In this document: in pieces, positions 9,511-19,447 of the stretch
Position numbering within the stretch: position 1 is the first letter of the stretch
How the letters are laid out: each line of letters starts with the position of its first letter
DNA from: Desulfurobacterium sp. TC5-1
GTDB taxonomy: Bacteria; Aquificota; Aquificia; Desulfurobacteriales; Desulfurobacteriaceae
Length of the DNA stretch: 64,000 nucleotides
Direction of reading: 5' to 3'
Assembly: GCF_000421485.1 (NCBI RefSeq)
Contig: NZ_ATXC01000001.1
Location: forward strand, 186,001 to 250,000
Position numbers and translations under genes: made by a program
The notes under the pieces: model-generated
Told to the model about the DNA's origin: nothing
Databases searched by the model: none
What the model saw: only the letters and a program-made list of their open reading frames with translations

Positions 9511-11467
9511 AACAAAGAGAGCGAGAAACAGAGCTTTAAAAATAGCCGGATTGTCTTTGCTTTTTGTAGTGCTTCTTTTTTATGGAACAAGATTTATTTC
9601 GGGAATTTCCGGCAGATTTTATTTAAGTAATCCGACCTTTCACATTCTATTTTCCCTTAATCTGATTATTTTATTAGTTATTTTTGTGTTTCTTATAAGG
9701 AATATCTTTTTATTTTTTATTCCTCATCGTTCCACAAGGTTAAGATTTAAGCTTGTTACTGCCTTTTCTCTTCTCATTTTAGGGCCTTCCCTATTTGCGG
9801 TGATAATATCGACAAGTTTTGTAAATAAAGGTCTTGATAGACTGTTTCGCCTTCAGATGAAAAGAAGTATTGAGACCTCTCTTTCTCTTGCAAGGGAGAG
9901 TTTAAGTATTGTGTCCAGCGATGTTGCACGGTTTTTGGAGACCTTCCCTTCTTTTAAAAGGGTGAATCCTGCTGAAGAGGGTTTTGCAGGCATCTGCCGT
10001 ATAGGTAAAAGGATGGAGTGTAAAGGAGAGATAGACGTTGATGCTCTTACTGTGGAAAAAGTACTTGAGGTGGAGGGGCTCTATTCCCGTTTTGACAGCA
10101 AAAAGAAAACTTTGACTGTATGTGTAAAAAGGGGTAAACGCATATACTGTGCTTCTAAAAAGATTTCACCTTCTTTTGTAGAAAAATTTTCTCAGCTTGA
10201 GCAGCTTCAGAAAGATTATCGTATGTTGAAAACGTACGAGAGACCCATAAAAGGTGTTTATACTGCAACGTTTTTGGTAATGGCTTTTCTTGTCCTTTTT
10301 GGTGCTTTCTGGTTTGCAAGGTATTTTGAAAAACGGATAAACATTCCTGTAGAGTCTCTCTACAGGGCAACAAGGCGAATTTCAAGGGGCGACCTTGATG
10401 TTAAGGTTGAAGAAGAAGGTACAGATGAGCTTAAAAACGTTATAGTGGCTTTCAATTATATGGTGGAGCAGCTTAAGGCATTAAAGGAGAAACTTGAAAG
10501 CGAGAAGGATTATGTTGAAAAAGTTATAAACAGTATTTCGCCTGCGGTTATCACTGTTTCAAAAGACGGTGAAGTTATCTCTTTCAATTCAGCTGCCCTT
10601 TCGATAGTTAAAGAGATTGGTGAAAAGAGGCAGTTTATGGAATTGTTTGAATCTTATCCTGAGATAAAAAGTAGTGTTCAAGAGCTTCTTTTATCCGGTG
10701 GAGGGAAGAGGGAGATTTCTGAAATTGTTGATGGGAAGGAGCGCTTTTTATCAGTTGAAGTTATTCCCTTTCCGGACGGTGAGGGTAGTGTTGTAATTAT
10801 TGAGGATTTAACAGAGATGGTGAATGCTCAAAAGATGTCTGCCTGGAAAGAGGTTGCGCAGAGGCTTGCTCATGAGATTAAAAATCCTCTTACACCGATT
10901 TCGCTGTCTGCAGAGAGGGTCAGGAGGTTGATTTTGAAGCAGAATGTTCCTGAAGAGCTTAAACAGGCCGTTGATAAGGCGGTTTCGCTTATTGTTGAAG
11001 AGGTTGAAATAATAAGACGGCTTGTTGATGAGTTTAGGACTTTTGCAAGGCTTCCCCTTCCTGAAAAGAGAATGGAAGATTTAAATAAGCTTATGGAGAC
11101 TTACGCCCTTGCCTACGGAGAAAAGATAAAGGTGGATTTTAATCCGGGAAATATTCCTGAAATCCCTGTTGATAAAAAACTTTTCAGAGAAGTATTCCTT
11201 AATCTTATAGAAAACAGTATTGATGCTGGCGCTTCAGCTGTTTCAATATCAACTGCGTATAGAGACGGAAAAGTCTATATCTTCTTTAAAGATAATGGTC
11301 CCGGTATTCCGGAAAGTTTAAGAGACAAAATATTTTCACCTCATATGTCAACTAAAAAGAGTGGTTGGGGACTTGGACTTGCCATTGCAAAGAGGATAAT
11401 AGAAGATCACGGCGGCAGGATATACCTTGTTGACGGTAACACATTTGTTATAGAACTTCCAGCCTAA
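9500..11467 (+). CDS. NtrY-like sensor histidine kinase
   Basis: Membrane sensor kinase. N-terminal hydrophobic segments (roughly residues 14-35, 46-70 and 83-105), a soluble sensor loop, a further membrane helix near 255-275, then HAMP, a PAS-like region, and the HisKA motif H-E-I-K-N-P-L-T-P with His458. The HATPase domain follows with N-S-I-D-A-G, D-N-G-P-G-I-P and G-W-G-L-G-L-A. This architecture matches the NtrY family of nitrogen/redox kinases. No response regulator is adjacent, so the partner and signal are unknown. It starts inside the end of nnr. Confidence 0.85.
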   Translation: MVFKTKRARNRALKIAGLSLLFVVLLFYGTRFISGISGRFYLSNPTFHILFSLNLIILLVIFVFLIRNIFLFFIPHRSTRLRFKLVTAFSLLILGPSLFAVIISTSFVNKGLDRLFRLQMKRSIETSLSLARESLSIVSSDVARFLETFPSFKRVNPAEEGFAGICRIGKRMECKGEIDVDALTVEKVLEVEGLYSRFDSKKKTLTVCVKRGKRIYCASKKISPSFVEKFSQLEQLQKDYRMLKTYERPIKGVYTATFLVMAFLVLFGAFWFARYFEKRINIPVESLYRATRRISRGDLDVKVEEEGTDELKNVIVAFNYMVEQLKALKEKLESEKDYVEKVINSISPAVITVSKDGEVISFNSAALSIVKEIGEKRQFMELFESYPEIKSSVQELLLSGGGKREISEIVDGKERFLSVEVIPFPDGEGSVVIIEDLTEMVNAQKMSAWKEVAQRLAHEIKNPLTPISLSAERVRRLILKQNVPEELKQAVDKAVSLIVEEVEIIRRLVDEFRTFARLPLPEKRMEDLNKLMETYALAYGEKIKVDFNPGNIPEIPVDKKLFREVFLNLIENSIDAGASAVSISTAYRDGKVYIFFKDNGPGIPESLRDKIFSPHMSTKKSGWGLGLAIAKRIIEDHGGRIYLVDGNTFVIELPA

Positions 11468-11477
11468 AGGAGGGCTT

Positions 11478-12797
11478 ATGCTTTTCAGGCACAGAAACGC
11501 TAAAATTCACAGACTTTACAAAGAGAAATTGGGACTTAAAGAGCTTATTGCTATTGGCGTTGGCGGGATGATAGGTGGTGGCATATTTTCCGTGCTGGGG
11601 ATAGCCGTTGGTCTTGCCGGTAACGGTGCGCCTATTTCTTTTATCATAGATATGCTGATTGCTCTTGCTGCAGGTTACCACTATGTAAAGCTGTGCCTCA
11701 CTTTCAGGGATGATGGAGCAAGCTACACCTATCTTAAAAGGGCCTTTCCTGATAAACCTTTCATTTCTTCAATTGAGGGCTGGGTGGTTATTTTAGGTTA
11801 CATAGGAACTCTTGCCCTTTATTCCTTTACGTTTGGTGCTTATGGTGCTGATTTATTAGGTTATTCATCTTCAAACCTTGTTAGAATCGGTCTTTCCGTT
11901 CTCGTTCTTCTTTTCTTTTATTACATTAATGTTAGAGGTGTCAGGTCTTCAGGTGTTACGGAAGATATTATAGTTTATTTGAAAATAATAATACTTTCTC
12001 TGTTTGCTATTATAGGACTTTCAAGAGTTGATGTTCATAGGTTTGTTCCCTTAATGAATAAAGGTGTTGTTCCGGTCTTTTTAGGTGCTGCTGTTATTTT
12101 TGTTGCGTATGAGGGATTTCAACTTATTACCAATGCCGTTGTTGAAACGGAAAATCCAGATAGAGATATTCCTCGGGGTATATACGGTTCCATAATGATA
12201 ACCGGATTGATTTATTTTCTTTTGGCTGTGATAGCTGTTGGTACTTTGAGCTATCAGCAGATAGTTACGGCTAAAGAATATGCCCTTGCCGTAGTTGCAC
12301 AACCGGTACTGGGTGTTTTTGGTAGGGTTTTGATAGGGATAGCAGCTCTTATGGCAACAAGCTCCGCCGTTAATTCAACAATGTTTGGTGCTTCACGGAT
12401 GATGGCAGAGATGGGAGAACAGGGGATAATGCCCCGCTTTTTGTCAAATAGGAATGAAAAACTTGTTCCTGTTGCAGCGCTTACTATTCTTTTTCTTTTT
12501 GCTTTGCTGTTCTCAATGATGGGTAGTCTGAGTATAATAGCAGAATTTTCGAGTTTAACGTTTCTTACGGTTTCAATAGGTGTTTCAATAGCGAATGTAA
12601 AACTGAGAAGAAAAACACACGCTCATATAGGTGTAGCTCTTGCAGGGCTTATTCTTATGATAGTTACTTCGGCAACTATTGTTGGGTATCTCTTAAAAAC
12701 TAAGCCAGAGGAAATTTTCACGATTATAGGTCTTTATGCGGTTGTTTCAATAATTGCGATTCTTTATACAGAGAAAACTGTTAAGATTAGACAATAA
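11478..12797 (+). CDS. APC-family amino acid permease
   Basis: Polytopic membrane protein of 439 residues with about 12 hydrophobic segments. The first helix carries the amino acid/polyamine/organocation signature G-V-G-G-M-I-G-G-G-I-F-S, the helix-1 break that binds the substrate alpha-amino and carboxyl groups. A-Y-E-G-F in helix 6 is also typical. AGGAGG precedes the ATG. It lies 10 nt after the kinase and is probably co-transcribed. Substrate cannot be deduced. Confidence 0.85.
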   Translation: MLFRHRNAKIHRLYKEKLGLKELIAIGVGGMIGGGIFSVLGIAVGLAGNGAPISFIIDMLIALAAGYHYVKLCLTFRDDGASYTYLKRAFPDKPFISSIEGWVVILGYIGTLALYSFTFGAYGADLLGYSSSNLVRIGLSVLVLLFFYYINVRGVRSSGVTEDIIVYLKIIILSLFAIIGLSRVDVHRFVPLMNKGVVPVFLGAAVIFVAYEGFQLITNAVVETENPDRDIPRGIYGSIMITGLIYFLLAVIAVGTLSYQQIVTAKEYALAVVAQPVLGVFGRVLIGIAALMATSSAVNSTMFGASRMMAEMGEQGIMPRFLSNRNEKLVPVAALTILFLFALLFSMMGSLSIIAEFSSLTFLTVSIGVSIANVKLRRKTHAHIGVALAGLILMIVTSATIVGYLLKTKPEEIFTIIGLYAVVSIIAILYTEKTVKIRQ

Positions 12798-12902
12798 TAA
12801 AGAAATTTTGATATTTAAAACTTTCCCTGCGAATGTGTGAATGTTAAAAAAATGTAAAAATTTTTGGTAAAATAATTCCAATCATAAGCAGGGAGGAAGA
12901 AG

Positions 12903-14072
12903 ATGAAGATTCACGAGTATCAGGCTAAGGAGATATTTCAAAAATATGGCCTGCCAATTCCACGAGGGATTGTTGCCCATTCAGCTCAAGAGGCAAAACA
13001 GGCTGCCGAAGAGCTTGGAACTCCAGTAGTTGTTGTAAAAGCTCAGGTTCATGCGGGAGGAAGAGGAAAAGCCGGTGGCGTTAAACTTGCAAAATCACCT
13101 GAAGAGGCTGCTGAAATTGCAGCTCAAATGATAGGTAACCGTTTAAAGACTTATCAGAACCCGGAAGGACTTCCAATAAATGTTGTTTTGATAGAAGCTG
13201 GAGTAAACATAGATAAAGAGTTTTATGTTGGAATGACGCTTGACAGAGAGGTTTCAAGACCAGTTTTAATGGTTTCTGCCGCTGGTGGTATGGAGATTGA
13301 AGAGATAGCCAAAACCAATCCGGAGCTTATCATAAAAGAGCACGTTGACCCTGTAACAGGACTCATGCCTTTTCAGGCGAGGAAAATTGCCTTCAAAATA
13401 GGACTTACGGATAGAAAGCTTATATCTCAATTTGTTAAGTTGGCTATGACTCTTGGCAAGATGTACTTTGACCTTGATGCTTCTCTTATAGAGATTAATC
13501 CTTTAGTTCTAACAAAAGAGGGAGACCTTATCTGCCTTGATGCAAAGATTGACTTTGATGACAATGCACTCTTCAGACATAAAGATATACTTGAAATGGA
13601 AGATACAACTCAGATTGATCCTCTGGAGCTTGAAGCTAAAAAATGGAATCTTAACTATGTAAAGCTCGACGGAAATATTGGTTGTATGGTTAACGGTGCT
13701 GGTCTTGCAATGGCCACGATGGATACGATTAAGTTCTACGGCGGTGAGCCTGCAAACTTTCTGGATGTTGGTGGTGGTGCTACTGTTGAAAGAGTTGCCG
13801 CAGCTTTCAAACTTCTTCTATCGGACGAAAACGTAAAAGCTATTTTTGTAAACATTTTTGGCGGTATTGTAAGGTGTGACAGGATTGCCGGCGGTATTGT
13901 TGAGGCTGCAAAGCAGGTTCAGCTTGACAGACCTTTGATAGTGAGACTTGAAGGAACGAACGTTGAGCTTGGTAGAAAGATGCTTGAAGAGAGTGGTCTC
14001 AACATAATTCCAGCAAAAGATATGGCTGATGGTGCTCAAAAGGCAGTAAAAGCTGCAAAAGGTGAACTTTAA
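12903..14072 (+). CDS. sucC: Succinyl-CoA synthetase (ADP-forming) beta subunit
   Basis: ATP-grasp subunit of succinyl-CoA ligase. In the reductive TCA cycle it makes succinyl-CoA from succinate for carboxylation by the downstream kor enzyme. The N-terminus M-K-I-H-E-Y-Q-A-K is the family hallmark. G-G-R-G-K-A-G-G-V is the nucleotide loop, E-I-N-P-L binds metal, and [12 protein letters not shown] lies near the end. 389 residues is the standard length. AGGGAGGAAG precedes the ATG. A possible extended -10 (TGGTAAAAT, 12865-12873) lies upstream. First gene of sucCD-korDABC. Confidence 0.95.
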   Translation: MKIHEYQAKEIFQKYGLPIPRGIVAHSAQEAKQAAEELGTPVVVVKAQVHAGGRGKAGGVKLAKSPEEAAEIAAQMIGNRLKTYQNPEGLPINVVLIEAGVNIDKEFYVGMTLDREVSRPVLMVSAAGGMEIEEIAKTNPELIIKEHVDPVTGLMPFQARKIAFKIGLTDRKLISQFVKLAMTLGKMYFDLDASLIEINPLVLTKEGDLICLDAKIDFDDNALFRHKDILEMEDTTQIDPLELEAKKWNLNYVKLDGNIGCMVNGAGLAMATMDTIKFYGGEPANFLDVGGGATVERVAAAFKLLLSDENVKAIFVNIFGGIVRCDRIAGGIVEAAKQVQLDRPLIVRLEGTNVELGRKMLEESGLNIIPAKDMADGAQKAVKAAKGEL

Positions 14073-14089
14073 TTAACAGGGAGGAAGAG

Positions 14090-14992
14090 ATGAGCGTTCT
14101 TATAGATAAAAACACTAAAGTGGTTGTGCAGGGACTTACCGGAAAAGAAGGTTCTTTCCATGCAAAGCAGTGTCTCGATTATGGCACACAGATCGTTGCC
14201 GGTGTAACACCTGGTAAAGGTGGAATAACATGGCAGGACGATGAAGGAAAGTACAGTGTTCCAGTTTTTAATACGGTTGAAGAGGCGGTTAAGGAAACCG
14301 GTGCAAATGCTTCTCTTATTTTTGTTCCGCCGGCATTTGCTGCAGATGCAATACTTGAAGCTGCAGATGCGGGAATAAAGATAATTATCTGTATTACAGA
14401 GGGTATTCCTGTTAATGATATGGTTAAGGTAAAAAGGGCGTTAGAGGGAACAGGTGTTAGATACGTTGGGCCGAACTGTCCCGGTGTTATAACACCCGGT
14501 GAGTGTAAGATGGGAATTATGCCTGGACACATCTTCAAAAAAGGAAGGGTTGGTATTGTTTCAAGGAGTGGAACACTTACTTATGAAGCAGCTTACCAGT
14601 TAACAACAAGAGGGATTGGACAGTCGACCGTTGTCGGTATAGGTGGTGACCCTGTTCCTGGAACAACTCACAGAGAAGCTGTCGAAATGTTTAACAACGA
14701 TCCTGATACAGACGCGATAGTTCTTATAGGTGAAATTGGCGGAACGATGGAAGAGGAAGCAGCTGAATACATAAAGAATAATGTTTCCAAGCCAGTTGTT
14801 GCTTACATTGCTGGTGTTACTGCACCTCCAGGAAGAAGAATGGGACATGCAGGGGCTATTATTTCCGGTGGAAAAGGTGATGCAAAGAGCAAGATGGAAG
14901 CGTTAAGAGCTGCTGGTGCTTACGTATGTCAGACACCTGCTGAAATAGGTGAAACTGTTGAAAAAGCTCTCAAAGAAAGAGGTCTTTTATAA
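14090..14992 (+). CDS. sucD: Succinyl-CoA synthetase alpha subunit
   Basis: CoA-binding subunit that carries the phosphohistidine. The N-terminal Rossmann domain shows Q-G-L-T-G-K-E-G, the CoA/ligase signature G-P-N-C-P-G is present, and the active-site region G-H-A-G-A-I contains His253. 300 residues, normal length. GGGAGGAAGAG precedes the ATG. It is 17 nt downstream of sucC and followed by korD after 10 nt. Confidence 0.96.
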   Translation: MSVLIDKNTKVVVQGLTGKEGSFHAKQCLDYGTQIVAGVTPGKGGITWQDDEGKYSVPVFNTVEEAVKETGANASLIFVPPAFAADAILEAADAGIKIIICITEGIPVNDMVKVKRALEGTGVRYVGPNCPGVITPGECKMGIMPGHIFKKGRVGIVSRSGTLTYEAAYQLTTRGIGQSTVVGIGGDPVPGTTHREAVEMFNNDPDTDAIVLIGEIGGTMEEEAAEYIKNNVSKPVVAYIAGVTAPPGRRMGHAGAIISGGKGDAKSKMEALRAAGAYVCQTPAEIGETVEKALKERGLL

Positions 14993-15002
14993 GGAGGAAG
15001 AG

Positions 15003-15242
15003 ATGTCAAAGCCAAAGGGAATAGTTGAGATTAACGTTGATTGGTGCAAGGGATGTAACGTTTGTGCCGCTATCTGTCCTACAAATGTTCTTGAGCTTGA
15101 CAAGATAAAGGCGATTATGACTGTCAAGTATCCTGAAAAATGCATTGGTTGCAAGCAGTGCGAACTTGTATGTCCTGACTTCTGTATCTTTGTTTTCACA
15201 CCGGAAGAGTTTGAAGAAATTACTGGAAGTAAAAGTGCATAA
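15003..15242 (+). CDS. korD: 2-oxoglutarate:ferredoxin oxidoreductase delta (ferredoxin) subunit
   Basis: Small 79-residue 2x[4Fe-4S] protein. Cysteine motifs are C-K-G-C-N-V-C-A-A-I-C-P and C-I-G-C-K-Q-C-E-L-V-C-P. It feeds reduced-ferredoxin electrons to the TPP subunits. The frame is open further upstream to 14949, inside sucD, but AAGGAGGAAGAG directly before the ATG at 15003 fixes the start. The D-A-B-C order and the link to sucCD point to 2-oxoglutarate rather than pyruvate as substrate. Confidence 0.9.
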   Translation: MSKPKGIVEINVDWCKGCNVCAAICPTNVLELDKIKAIMTVKYPEKCIGCKQCELVCPDFCIFVFTPEEFEEITGSKSA

Positions 15243-15253
15243 CGGAGGTTAAA

Positions 15254-16417
15254 ATGGCAAAACTTGAATTAAAGTATGGTAACCACGCCTGTGCTGAAGC
15301 GGCAATTATCGCCGGTTGCAGGTTCTATGCAGGGTATCCTATTACACCATCTTCAGAAGTTGCTGAAAAGATGGCAGAGCTTCTGCCGAAAGTTGGCGGT
15401 GTGTTTATTCAGATGGAAGATGAGATTGCTTCAATGGGTTGTGCTATCGGTGGTGCTTTTGCCGGTAGAAAATCAATGACTGCAACTTCAGGTCCTGGTT
15501 TTTCTCTAAAGCAGGAAAACATAGGTTATGCTGTAATGTCAGAAGCCCCTGTAGTTATTGTAAACGTTCAGAGGGGTGGTCCTTCAACAGGTCTTCCGAC
15601 TCAGGTTGGTCAGCAGGATGTTATGCAGACGCAGTGGGGAACTCATGGTGATAAACTTATTCCGGCTTTCTGTCCGGCATCTGTTGAAGAGGTAATGGAA
15701 GAGACTATCAGAGCTTTCAACTGGGCGGAAGTTTTGAGAACGCCGGTTGTTCTCCTTATGGACGAAGTTATCGGGCATATGAAAGAGTCTGTTGACATGA
15801 CTAAGTTCAAGGATCCTGAAATATGGAACAGGAAAAAGCCCAAGGTTCCACCGGAAGAGTATCTTGCATATAAGCCTGAAGAGGATGATGTGCCGGCTCT
15901 TGCCGATTTTGGAGACGGATATAGATACCATGTAACTGGACTTATGCACGACTATACAGGTTTCCCGACAACCAATCCCGCAATGTGTCAGGAGCTTGTG
16001 GAAAGACTTATAAGAAAGGTTAAGAGAAGGGCAAAAGAGCTTGAAAAGAATGAAGAATTTATGCTTGAAGACGCTGAATTTGCTATTGTTGCTTTTGGTT
16101 CAACTGCAAGATCAGCCAAGCTTGCAGTGAAGCTTGCAAGAGAGAAGGGAATAAAAGTGGGTCTTTTCAGGCCTATAACTCTCTGGCCTTCTCCGGAAGA
16201 GACACTTTACAGACTTGCAGGAAAGGTTAAAGCTATACTTGTTCCTGAGCTTAACATGGGACAGTATGTTCTTGAAGTTGAAAGATGTGCAAAGGGACAG
16301 TGTCCAATCTTCAGGATGAACAGGGCTAATGGTCAGATGATTTATCCGTTTGAGATTCTTGAGAAGATTGAGGAAATTGCAAGTGGAAAAATAGTAATTC
16401 CCGTTTCAAAAGCTTGA
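15254..16417 (+). CDS. korA: 2-oxoglutarate:ferredoxin oxidoreductase alpha subunit
   Basis: Pyrimidine-binding and domain II/III subunit of the enzyme that carboxylates succinyl-CoA to 2-oxoglutarate with reduced ferredoxin. Diagnostic stretches include A-G-Y-P-I-T-P-S-S-E, the glutamate-containing M-E-D-E-I-A-S-M-G loop and S-G-P-G-F-S-L. 387 residues, typical of KorA. GGAGG precedes the ATG, 11 nt after korD. Confidence 0.92.
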   Translation: MAKLELKYGNHACAEAAIIAGCRFYAGYPITPSSEVAEKMAELLPKVGGVFIQMEDEIASMGCAIGGAFAGRKSMTATSGPGFSLKQENIGYAVMSEAPVVIVNVQRGGPSTGLPTQVGQQDVMQTQWGTHGDKLIPAFCPASVEEVMEETIRAFNWAEVLRTPVVLLMDEVIGHMKESVDMTKFKDPEIWNRKKPKVPPEEYLAYKPEEDDVPALADFGDGYRYHVTGLMHDYTGFPTTNPAMCQELVERLIRKVKRRAKELEKNEEFMLEDAEFAIVAFGSTARSAKLAVKLAREKGIKVGLFRPITLWPSPEETLYRLAGKVKAILVPELNMGQYVLEVERCAKGQCPIFRMNRANGQMIYPFEILEKIEEIASGKIVIPVSKA

Positions 16418-16433
16418 TTTTAGGAGGTAAATG

Positions 16434-17294
16434 ATGCTTCAACCAATAGATATTCCGCTTGAGAAAGCGATAGAGAAAAAGCCATACTTTAAGTATCTTA
16501 GAATTGATAAGATGCCTCATATCTGGTGTCCCGGCTGTGGTAACGGGCAGGTTTTAAAGGCTATCTGTATTGCCCTTGATAAACTTGGAATTGATAATAA
16601 CAACGTTTCAATGGTTTCAGGTATCGGTTGTTCTTCAAGGACACCTGGATATTTTGACGGTTACACCCTTCATACAACTCACGGAAGGGCACTTGCCTTT
16701 GCAACGGGTGTGAAACTTGCAAGACCGGAACTTACTGTTATTGTTACAACTGGTGATGGTGACTGTACAGCTATTGGTGGAAACCACTTTATTCATGCAT
16801 GTCGTAGAAATATTGATATTACTGTTCTTCTCTTTAACAACTGGATTTACGGTATGACGGGTGGTCAGGTTTCACCTACAACACCTAAAGGTTCATACGC
16901 AACAACGACACCTTACGGTAATTATGAGCCAAACTTTTCAATTGCTGACCTTGCGATTGGAGCTGGTGCAACGTTTGTTGCAAGGGGAACAGCGTATCAT
17001 GTTACAGAGCTTGTGAACCTTGTAGAAGCCGGTATTAAGCACAAAGGCTTTTCCCTTATAGAAGTTCTTACACCGTGCACAATTCAGTACGGTAGAAAGA
17101 ATAAAATGGGTATTGTTGATATGTATATGTGGCTTAAGGAAAACACAATTCCTCTCAAAGCCTGGGAGAAGCTTCCTGAGGAAAAGAGAAAAAGTAAACT
17201 TCCAAGAGGTATTCTCCATCACGCAGACAACAGAGAAGAGTACACTCACAGGTATTACAGTGTTGTTGAAAAAGTAATGGGAGGGAATAAGTAA
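16434..17294 (+). CDS. korB: 2-oxoglutarate:ferredoxin oxidoreductase beta (TPP) subunit
   Basis: TPP-binding subunit. W-C-P-G-C-G-N-G is the N-terminal motif of this class. The TPP/Mg motif runs from G-D-G-D-C to F-N-N, followed by I-Y-G-M-T-G-G-Q. Tandem ATGs lie at 16431 and 16434; the second is 5 nt from GGAGGT and fits better. Its stop overlaps the korC start (TAATG). About 286 residues, normal. Confidence 0.93.
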   Translation: MLQPIDIPLEKAIEKKPYFKYLRIDKMPHIWCPGCGNGQVLKAICIALDKLGIDNNNVSMVSGIGCSSRTPGYFDGYTLHTTHGRALAFATGVKLARPELTVIVTTGDGDCTAIGGNHFIHACRRNIDITVLLFNNWIYGMTGGQVSPTTPKGSYATTTPYGNYEPNFSIADLAIGAGATFVARGTAYHVTELVNLVEAGIKHKGFSLIEVLTPCTIQYGRKNKMGIVDMYMWLKENTIPLKAWEKLPEEKRKSKLPRGILHHADNREEYTHRYYSVVEKVMGGNK

Positions 17295-17911
17295 TGAGAT
17301 ACGAAATTAGAGTTATAGGTTCTGCCGGGCAGGGTTCTCTCCTTGCTGCTTATGTTCTTGCCGCGGCAGCTGTTCAGGAAGGATATCACGTTACTCAGAC
17401 GGCGACTTACGGTGCCGCTATGAGAAGTGGAACGTCAATGGGTGATGTTGTTATTTCAAATGAACCGATTGACTTTCCGAAAGTTTTTAATCTTGATGCT
17501 GTTGTTATTCAGTCTCAGGAAGCCTATGATGAGATGGTTGGTGGTAAGCCTGTGAGACTTGATCCAGAGTGTGGAGAAAAGGATGCAGATGTTCTTGTTA
17601 ACGTGAAAGATGGTGCTATTGTTGTTTTTGACGCTGATCTTGTTCAGTGTGATCTTGATGCAAACAGATACAGACTTATTGCTGCTCCAATAGCCAGAAC
17701 AGCTACAGAAGTTGTAGGTAAAAGACAGACTATGAACATTGTTGCTCTTGGAGTTCTTCAGGTTGCTCTCGAAAGTAGTGAATGTCCAATATCAGAAGAA
17801 TCGTTCATTAAAGCTATAGAAAAGGCTGTTCCTTCAAGGTTTGTTGAACTAAACAAGAAGGCCTTTGCAGAAGGTGTAAAAATAGGAAAAGAAGCTCTTA
17901 ACAGAGCATAA
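17294..17911 (+). CDS. korC: 2-oxoglutarate:ferredoxin oxidoreductase gamma subunit
   Basis: Gamma domain of the 2-oxoacid:ferredoxin oxidoreductase. The N-terminus I-R-V-I-G-S-A-G-Q-G-S and the T-A-T-Y-G-A-A-M-R-S-G-T segment are the family signature (usually S-Y-G-P-E-A-R-G). 205 residues is the usual size. Start overlaps the korB stop. Last gene before a bidirectional terminator. Confidence 0.92.
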   Translation: MRYEIRVIGSAGQGSLLAAYVLAAAAVQEGYHVTQTATYGAAMRSGTSMGDVVISNEPIDFPKVFNLDAVVIQSQEAYDEMVGGKPVRLDPECGEKDADVLVNVKDGAIVVFDADLVQCDLDANRYRLIAAPIARTATEVVGKRQTMNIVALGVLQVALESSECPISEESFIKAIEKAVPSRFVELNKKAFAEGVKIGKEALNRA

Positions 17912-17945
17912 AAGAACGGGGGATTGCTCCCCGTTCTTAATAAAC
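17912..17945. terminator. Bidirectional terminator between korC and the minor-pilin operon
   Basis: A perfect 10-bp stem (17912-17921 with 17929-17938) lies between the convergent korC and the last minor-pilin gene. The A/T-rich flanks give a short T tract on both strands. The stem overlaps the stop codon of the minus-strand gene. Confidence 0.8.
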
Positions 17946-19376
17946 TTTCCATTCTTTTATCTTTCCTAAGCCGCCGTTGCTATCTATCTGATTTTTCAGT
18001 TCGCAGTATAAATCGCTATAAAAAGATGGTATTCCAAGTGCTGTTCCATTTTCACAGAAATTTTTTATCTCCTGGTATGTAAGACCGCTCGGGTTTGTGT
18101 TTTTTGCAAATTGCCATTTATCAAATGTAGCGTTACCGTCAGCAACTATCATTGCCCAGTTTCTCCCTTGGGTACCTTTACCCGTTACATGAATATTTTC
18201 TGCATATATTCCTTTGTCAGCCCAGATAATATAATTTGTTAACAGGTCTGTTTTACCGGTTTGATGAACAAGTTTTGCATTTACGTCTATTGTTCCTGGA
18301 GTGACTATAAATACATTGGATATAGTTGATGTGTCTTGTCTTCCTTTTACTTCAAGCAGTCCACCAGAACCACCTGATTTCTCTATTGATTCGCCTGCAT
18401 ATATTAATGTGTTGTATCCATTGTCAGTCTTTCCTGTGTATTTAATTTTACTGTGTGAAGAAGTTCCAAACACCAAATTTTCTCCGGCAATAATTTCAAG
18501 ATTCCATTCTGATTTGTGTCCTTTATCGGTTATTTCATTGTTTACATAGATATCTTTTTTAGCGGCTAATATTAATTGGTCTTCGTTTATTGCTGTGTTA
18601 ACGGTTATATTTTTTCCACAGATTGTTACTGTTCCATCTCTGTTTATATCTGATGGTGCTGATGATATTGTAATGTCACTATTATAGTCACCATAATCGC
18701 AAGCTGATTCGTCAGGATACAATGCAGTTGCATTGATTTCTGCAGCTTTTGGGAGATTTGGATTTGTAATACTGTGGATTTTAAAACCTATATTTTCCAG
18801 CTCTGTTTTCAGTTCCGAGTTAATTTCAGCAACTCCCATTTCTGCTTCTGTCCAGTCATCGGAATTAAGATTTCCTACATCAAATTTGCCATTTATAGAG
18901 AATGGATAGAAAGTTCCATTTGATTCTGTTACGACTTCAACGACCCTTAAACTGTTGTTTTTTTCGCCCACGGAAATAATTGTGTATGTGCCGTCAGTTC
19001 CTCTAAAAATAGCCACCTGATATTCACCATTATTTAGGTTTTGAGGTTGGGATAAATAAATTTCGCTTATTTCTCCATTATTAACTCTTGCTTGTATTTC
19101 GGAAAATCCATTTGCATTTCTTATTCTTGCAGGTAATGAGTTAATGTTTGATGGGTCTATTTCCGAGAAGCTGGTGAAATAGTTATTCTTAAGGCTTGTT
19201 AAACCGACTTCGGCACCGCTTTCTGCTAACTTTAGCGCTTCTACTGAAGACTTTGTAGAACTTGTAGATTTGGTTTCACCTGTAATCATATAAGTGGCAA
19301 CTGCACCGGCAACACTTAAAACAGCAAGCACACCTAATACAGCTGCCAAGACCATTCCTCTTTTTTCTCTTTTCAT
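17937..19376 (-). CDS. PilX-like minor pilin, large paralogue 3
   Basis: About 479 residues. The N-terminus M-K-R-E-K-R-G then M-V-L-A-A-V-L-G is a type IV prepilin signal with Gly at -1. No Glu is at +5, as in PilX/GspK-type minor pilins. The A-E-S-G-A-E motif follows the helix. The body is rich in short hydrophobic strands, suggesting a beta-rich domain. D-I-N-R-D-G near residues 243-248 looks like a calcium loop. The end shares its Cys-containing helix and W-K-V-Y tail with the next two genes. The frame extends upstream to 19445, but the prepilin start with an AAGGG site is preferred. Possibly a pilus-tip subunit. Confidence 0.8.
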   Translation of the reverse strand: MKREKRGMVLAAVLGVLAVLSVAGAVATYMITGETKSTSSTKSSVEALKLAESGAEVGLTSLKNNYFTSFSEIDPSNINSLPARIRNANGFSEIQARVNNGEISEIYLSQPQNLNNGEYQVAIFRGTDGTYTIISVGEKNNSLRVVEVVTESNGTFYPFSINGKFDVGNLNSDDWTEAEMGVAEINSELKTELENIGFKIHSITNPNLPKAAEINATALYPDESACDYGDYNSDITISSAPSDINRDGTVTICGKNITVNTAINEDQLILAAKKDIYVNNEITDKGHKSEWNLEIIAGENLVFGTSSHSKIKYTGKTDNGYNTLIYAGESIEKSGGSGGLLEVKGRQDTSTISNVFIVTPGTIDVNAKLVHQTGKTDLLTNYIIWADKGIYAENIHVTGKGTQGRNWAMIVADGNATFDKWQFAKNTNPSGLTYQEIKNFCENGTALGIPSFYSDLYCELKNQIDSNGGLGKIKEWKVY

Positions 19377-19447
19377 TGTTCCCTTCTTTCTAAATAGGTT
19401 TTTGATTAACAATATATTAAAATCATCCTTTATGCCTATGTGCAACT

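Noticed and set aside
14949-15002. Upstream extension of korD
   Set aside because: Overlaps sucD and lacks an RBS; AAGGAGGAAGAG before 15003 fixes the start.
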